Source: Halorussus pelagicus
GTDB lineage: Archaea > Halobacteriota > Halobacteria > Halobacteriales > Haladaptataceae
Direction of reading: 5' to 3'
Length of the DNA: 64,000 nt
Assembly (NCBI RefSeq): GCF_004087835.1
Contig: NZ_CP035120.1
Location: forward strand, 186,001-250,000
The notes under the pieces were generated by a model that was not told where the DNA came from, searched no databases, and was given only the letters and a program-made list of their open reading frames with translations. Below, in pieces: positions 61,285-64,000 of the stretch. The first letter of the stretch is position 1. Every line of letters begins with the position of its first letter. The position numbers and the translations under genes are program-made.

Positions 61285-61715
61285 TGGCTGTCGCGGTTAT
61301 CGACACGAACGTCCTCGTCGCTCGCGTGAGTTCCCGAGACGCGAATCACGACGCGGCAACCGCTATTGTCGATGCGGCCGACCACGGCGACCTGCCGACG
61401 ATGCGAGTCACGAACTACGTGCTGATAGAGACGTTGAACTACCTCCACGAGCGCAAACAGCATCGAGTGGCAGTCAAATTCTACGAGCGTCTCAACGAAG
61501 CGGCGGGTTTCGAGTTAGTTCATACGCCGAAAACCGACTTCTCGACTGCCGTCGAGTTGTTCGAGCGACACGACGGTCTCTCGTTCGGTGACGCGACAAT
61601 CGGGGCGTATATGAACCGTGAAGGGTTGGAGCATCTGTACAGCTTCGACGACGATTTCGACGTGGTCGGCGAGATTACGCGCTTCGAAACGGCAACAAAT
61701 CCGTTCAAACCGTGA
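61284..61715 (+). CDS. PIN-domain toxin (VapC-like)
   Basis: From the ATG at 61284 the product is 143 residues. Acidic PIN residues are visible: VIDTNVLVARV (Asp), NYVLIETLNYLHE (Glu), GLSFGDATIGAYM (Asp) and LYSFDDDFDVV (Asp). It is probably a ribonuclease held in check by the AbrB protein encoded just before it. It resembles the toxin at 50375 only in general fold. A longer start would overlap the antitoxin frame more deeply. Confidence 0.85.
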   Translation: MAVAVIDTNVLVARVSSRDANHDAATAIVDAADHGDLPTMRVTNYVLIETLNYLHERKQHRVAVKFYERLNEAAGFELVHTPKTDFSTAVELFERHDGLSFGDATIGAYMNREGLEHLYSFDDDFDVVGEITRFETATNPFKP

Positions 61716-61796
61716 TAGTCTTGTGGAGAGTCCGGTACCGGCCCCGAGACTTCCGTCACAGCCGGAGTTTTATAGCTGTCCTGAAAAGACCACCTC

Positions 61797-62999
61797 GTGA
61801 CCGACGACGCAGACGCCTCGAACTCCCGCCGCCGGACCGTCGGCCTCGTCGCCGGACTCTTCACACTCTCGGCGGCGGCGGGCGCGTACGAAATCGCGCC
61901 CGCCAGCGTCCTCCCGCTGGTCAGGGACTCGCTCGGAGTCGGCCCGACCGCGGCGTCGTGGCTGGTCAGCGTGATGTACCTGACCGCCGTTGTCGCCAGC
62001 GTCCCGGTCGGAGTCGTCCTCGACCGCGTTCGCGTTCGGCGCGTGGTCGCAGTCGCCGCGCTCGCGCTCCTCGCGGCGGGCGCGTGGGGATGGGCCGCCG
62101 CGAGCGCGGGGGCCTACTGGTGGCTGGTCGCCTCCCGCGTCTTGGGCGGGTTCTCATACGTCGTGGTCTGGAACGCGGGCGCGAATCTGGTGGGGCAGGC
62201 CGTCGATTCCGACGTTCGCGCGACCGCAGTCGGCGTGTTCACCGCGAGCGCGCCGGTCGGGTTCGCGCTGGGCCAGTTCGGCAGTCCCCTGCTCGCCGAC
62301 CCCTTCGGGTGGGCCGCCACGCTCCCCGTCTTCGCGGCCATCGCGGTGGTCGGCGTCACCGTCTTCCTGCTGGCGACGCGGGACCAGCGCATCGGCGTCC
62401 AGACCGCGACGCCCTCGCGCGCGGAGGTCCGGGACCTGTTCACCAACCGAGGAGCGTGGACGCTCTACGGACTGTCCTTTCTGGCGTTCTCGCTGTACCT
62501 GTTCCTGAACAGTTGGCTCCCGAGCTATCTGAACGATAGCCTCGGCGTCTCGCTCGCGGTCAGCGGCCTGCTGACCGCGCTCTTTCCCGCGGTCGGCGTC
62601 GTCTCGCGGACCAGCGGCGGACTCATCTCGGACCGACTGTTCGGCGGGGAGCGCAGGCCGGTCGTCCTGCTGGCGTTCGTCGCGGCCGTGCCCTCCGTAG
62701 TCGGATTCGTCGCCGTCTCGCAAGTTGGCCCGGTCATCGCGCTCGTCGTCGTCGCCGGGTTCGCGGTCCAACTCTCTATCGGCCTGCTCTACACCTACGT
62801 GACCGAGGTGACGACGCCCGCGGTCCGGACCACGGCCATCTCGATGCTGACCAGCGTGGGCCTGTTCGGGGCCTTCGTCGCGCCCATCGCTGGCGGCGCG
62901 ATAATCGACCGCGCGGGCTACCGACCGGCGTTTATGGTCGCTGGCGTCGTCGCGGTCCTCGGCGTCGCGTTGGCGTGGTACGCGCCGGACGCGGAGTAA
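61797..62999 (+). CDS. Major facilitator superfamily transporter
   Basis: The product is 400 residues from a GTG at 61797, with about twelve transmembrane segments. MFS landmarks are VVASVPVGVVLDRVRVRRVV between helices 2 and 3 and a matching TSGGLISDRLFGGERRPVVL in the second half. No substrate-determining motif stands out. The start GTG is used because no ATG gives the full first helix. It might be an exporter of a metabolite or drug. Confidence 0.88.
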   Translation: MTDDADASNSRRRTVGLVAGLFTLSAAAGAYEIAPASVLPLVRDSLGVGPTAASWLVSVMYLTAVVASVPVGVVLDRVRVRRVVAVAALALLAAGAWGWAAASAGAYWWLVASRVLGGFSYVVVWNAGANLVGQAVDSDVRATAVGVFTASAPVGFALGQFGSPLLADPFGWAATLPVFAAIAVVGVTVFLLATRDQRIGVQTATPSRAEVRDLFTNRGAWTLYGLSFLAFSLYLFLNSWLPSYLNDSLGVSLAVSGLLTALFPAVGVVSRTSGGLISDRLFGGERRPVVLLAFVAAVPSVVGFVAVSQVGPVIALVVVAGFAVQLSIGLLYTYVTEVTTPAVRTTAISMLTSVGLFGAFVAPIAGGAIIDRAGYRPAFMVAGVVAVLGVALAWYAPDAE

Positions 63000-63029
63000 C
63001 GTTTAGGTTCCGACCGCTTTCGGCGGAAG

Positions 63030-63037
63030 CTATATTG
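63030..63037 (+). promoter_or_regulatory. TATA-like box and ribosome binding region of the EF-1A gene
   Basis: CTATATTG at 63030-63037 lies about 45 bases before the ATG at 63080. GGTGGGGG at 63067-63074 is a candidate Shine-Dalgarno sequence five bases from the start. The transcript therefore probably has a short leader. Confidence 0.45.
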
Positions 63038-63079
63038 ACTCTGCGAGACGACATCTAGAGTCGTACGGTGGGGGAAACC

Positions 63080-64000
63080 ATGCCAGACAAACCGCATCAG
63101 AACTTGGCCATCATCGGCCACGTTGACCACGGGAAATCGACGCTCGTGGGACGCCTCCTCTACGAGACGGGGAGCGTGCCCGAGCACATCATCGAACAGC
63201 ACAAAGAGGAAGCCGAGGAGAAGGGCAAGGGCGGCTTCGAGTTCGCCTACGTGATGGACAATCTCGCCGAGGAGCGCGAGCGCGGCGTCACCATCGACAT
63301 CGCCCATCAGGAGTTCCAGACCGACGAGTATTATTTCACCATCGTGGACACGCCGGGCCACCGCGACTTCGTGAAAAACATGATTACGGGCGCGTCGCAG
63401 GCCGACAACGCGGTGCTGGTCGTCGCCGCCGACGACGGGGTGGCCCCACAGACGCAGGAACACGTCTTCCTCGCGCGGACGCTCGGCATCAACGAACTCA
63501 TCGTCGCCGTCAACAAGATGGACCGAGTGGACTACGAGGAGAGTCGCTACCGAGAGGTCGTCACCGAAGTCGAAGACCTGCTGAATCAGGTCCGGTTCAA
63601 CACCGAGGACGCGAGTTTCATTCCCATCTCCGCGCTCGAAGGCGACAACGTCATCGAGCGCAGCGGGAACATGGAGTGGTACGACGGCGAACTCGTCCTC
63701 GAATCGCTCAACAACCTCGAAGAACCGGAGCCACCGACCGACGCACCGCTCCGACTGCCGATTCAGGACGTGTACACGATTTCCGGTATTGGGACCGTTC
63801 CGGTCGGCCGCGTCGAGACGGGCGTCCTGAACACGGGCGATTCGGTGTCGTTCCAACCGAGCGATGTGGGCGGCGAGGTCAAGACCATCGAGATGCACCA
63901 CGAGGAGGTCCCGCAGGCCGAACCGGGCGACAACGTCGGGTTCAACGTCCGCGGCGTCGGCAAGGACGACATCCACCGCGGCGACGTGTGCGGCCCGGCC
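63080..64000 (+). CDS. tuf: Translation elongation factor EF-1A (partial)
   Basis: The frame from the ATG at 63080 runs off the window after 307 codons, of about 421 expected. G1 is [17 protein letters not shown]3 is [13 protein letters not shown], and G4 is NKMD ([18 protein letters not shown]). The effector part ([15 protein letters not shown]) is normal. Haloarchaeal EF-1A usually has VDCPGH at G3, so Thr for Cys is a variation. It carries aminoacyl-tRNA to the ribosome using GTP. Neighbouring ribosomal genes are not visible, so it could be the main copy or a paralogue. Confidence 0.93.
   Translation, partial: MPDKPHQNLAIIGHVDHGKSTLVGRLLYETGSVPEHIIEQHKEEAEEKGKGGFEFAYVMDNLAEERERGVTIDIAHQEFQTDEYYFTIVDTPGHRDFVKNMITGASQADNAVLVVAADDGVAPQTQEHVFLARTLGINELIVAVNKMDRVDYEESRYREVVTEVEDLLNQVRFNTEDASFIPISALEGDNVIERSGNMEWYDGELVLESLNNLEEPEPPTDAPLRLPIQDVYTISGIGTVPVGRVETGVLNTGDSVSFQPSDVGGEVKTIEMHHEEVPQAEPGDNVGFNVRGVGKDDIHRGDVCGPA

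Noticed and set aside
62918-63976. Minus-strand frame opposite the EF-1A gene
   Set aside because: Antisense shadow of a universally conserved gene; no own motifs.
1-64000. tRNA or rRNA genes and CRISPR arrays
   Set aside because: I looked through the gene gaps for TPsiC-like words with cloverleaf arms and for regularly spaced repeats. None were found by eye.

Overview
The window looks like chromosome from a haloarchaeon (class Halobacteria). Nearly all genes are GC-rich with strong third-position GC and highly acidic products. There are many Tat-type (RR) signal peptides with lipoboxes, a halocyanin, a HalOD1 domain, a DICT sensor, a PGF-CTERM protein, and an archaeal/haloarchaeal EF-1A. 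Many genes have a TATA-like box 22-32 bases before the ATG, which suggests leaderless transcripts. A Halorussus/Haladaptatus-like genus is my guess only. I see no tRNA, rRNA or CRISPR array.

Layout. 1-3250 is an accessory, partly AT-rich region. It holds the start of a XamI-like restriction endonuclease gene, an IS6-family transposase remnant, a large caspase-like (CHAT) protein, and a convergent 45-residue membrane microprotein whose stop codon overlaps that of the CHAT gene. 3570-9043 has hypothetical proteins, two Tat lipoproteins, a short GlpA-like dehydrogenase and a haloarchaeal regulator-like protein. 9132-16557 carries a FilR1-type regulator, an orphan peptide-binding protein, a winged-helix/membrane-protein pair and a multicopper oxidase-halocyanin operon. 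16875-27402 is metabolic: gamma-glutamyltransferase, two sugar epimerases, a ThDP enzyme, cytochrome P450, a cupin-zinc ribbon protein, a methyltransferase, an HD phosphohydrolase and a dCTP deaminase/dUTPase-like protein. 27467-37606 mixes intact enzymes (M24 hydrolase, SMR exporter, EthD tandem protein, luciferase-like oxidoreductase, galactonate dehydratase) with three decayed genes, each carrying an in-frame nonsense codon. 37626-45466 holds an S9 peptidase and late haem genes (hemE, then hemG-hemH on the other strand) with a PQQ-type propeller between them, then a DICT sensor. 45551-51034 is a second accessory zone with a 1441-residue Type IIG-like restriction-modification protein and a VapBC pair. 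51101-64000 has housekeeping and signalling genes, a second AbrB/PIN toxin-antitoxin pair, an MFS transporter and the start of an EF-1A gene.

The strongest candidates for something undescribed are four. The CHAT protease plus convergent membrane microprotein could be a defence or cell-death pair. The Type IIG-like enzyme has a perfect palindrome just upstream of its TATA box. A perfect 17-bp hairpin lies inside the ThDP enzyme gene and a related palindrome lies in a regulator gene. The cluster of single-nonsense genes at 27-37 kb is the fourth. All functions are inferred from sequence patterns read by eye; no database search was run.
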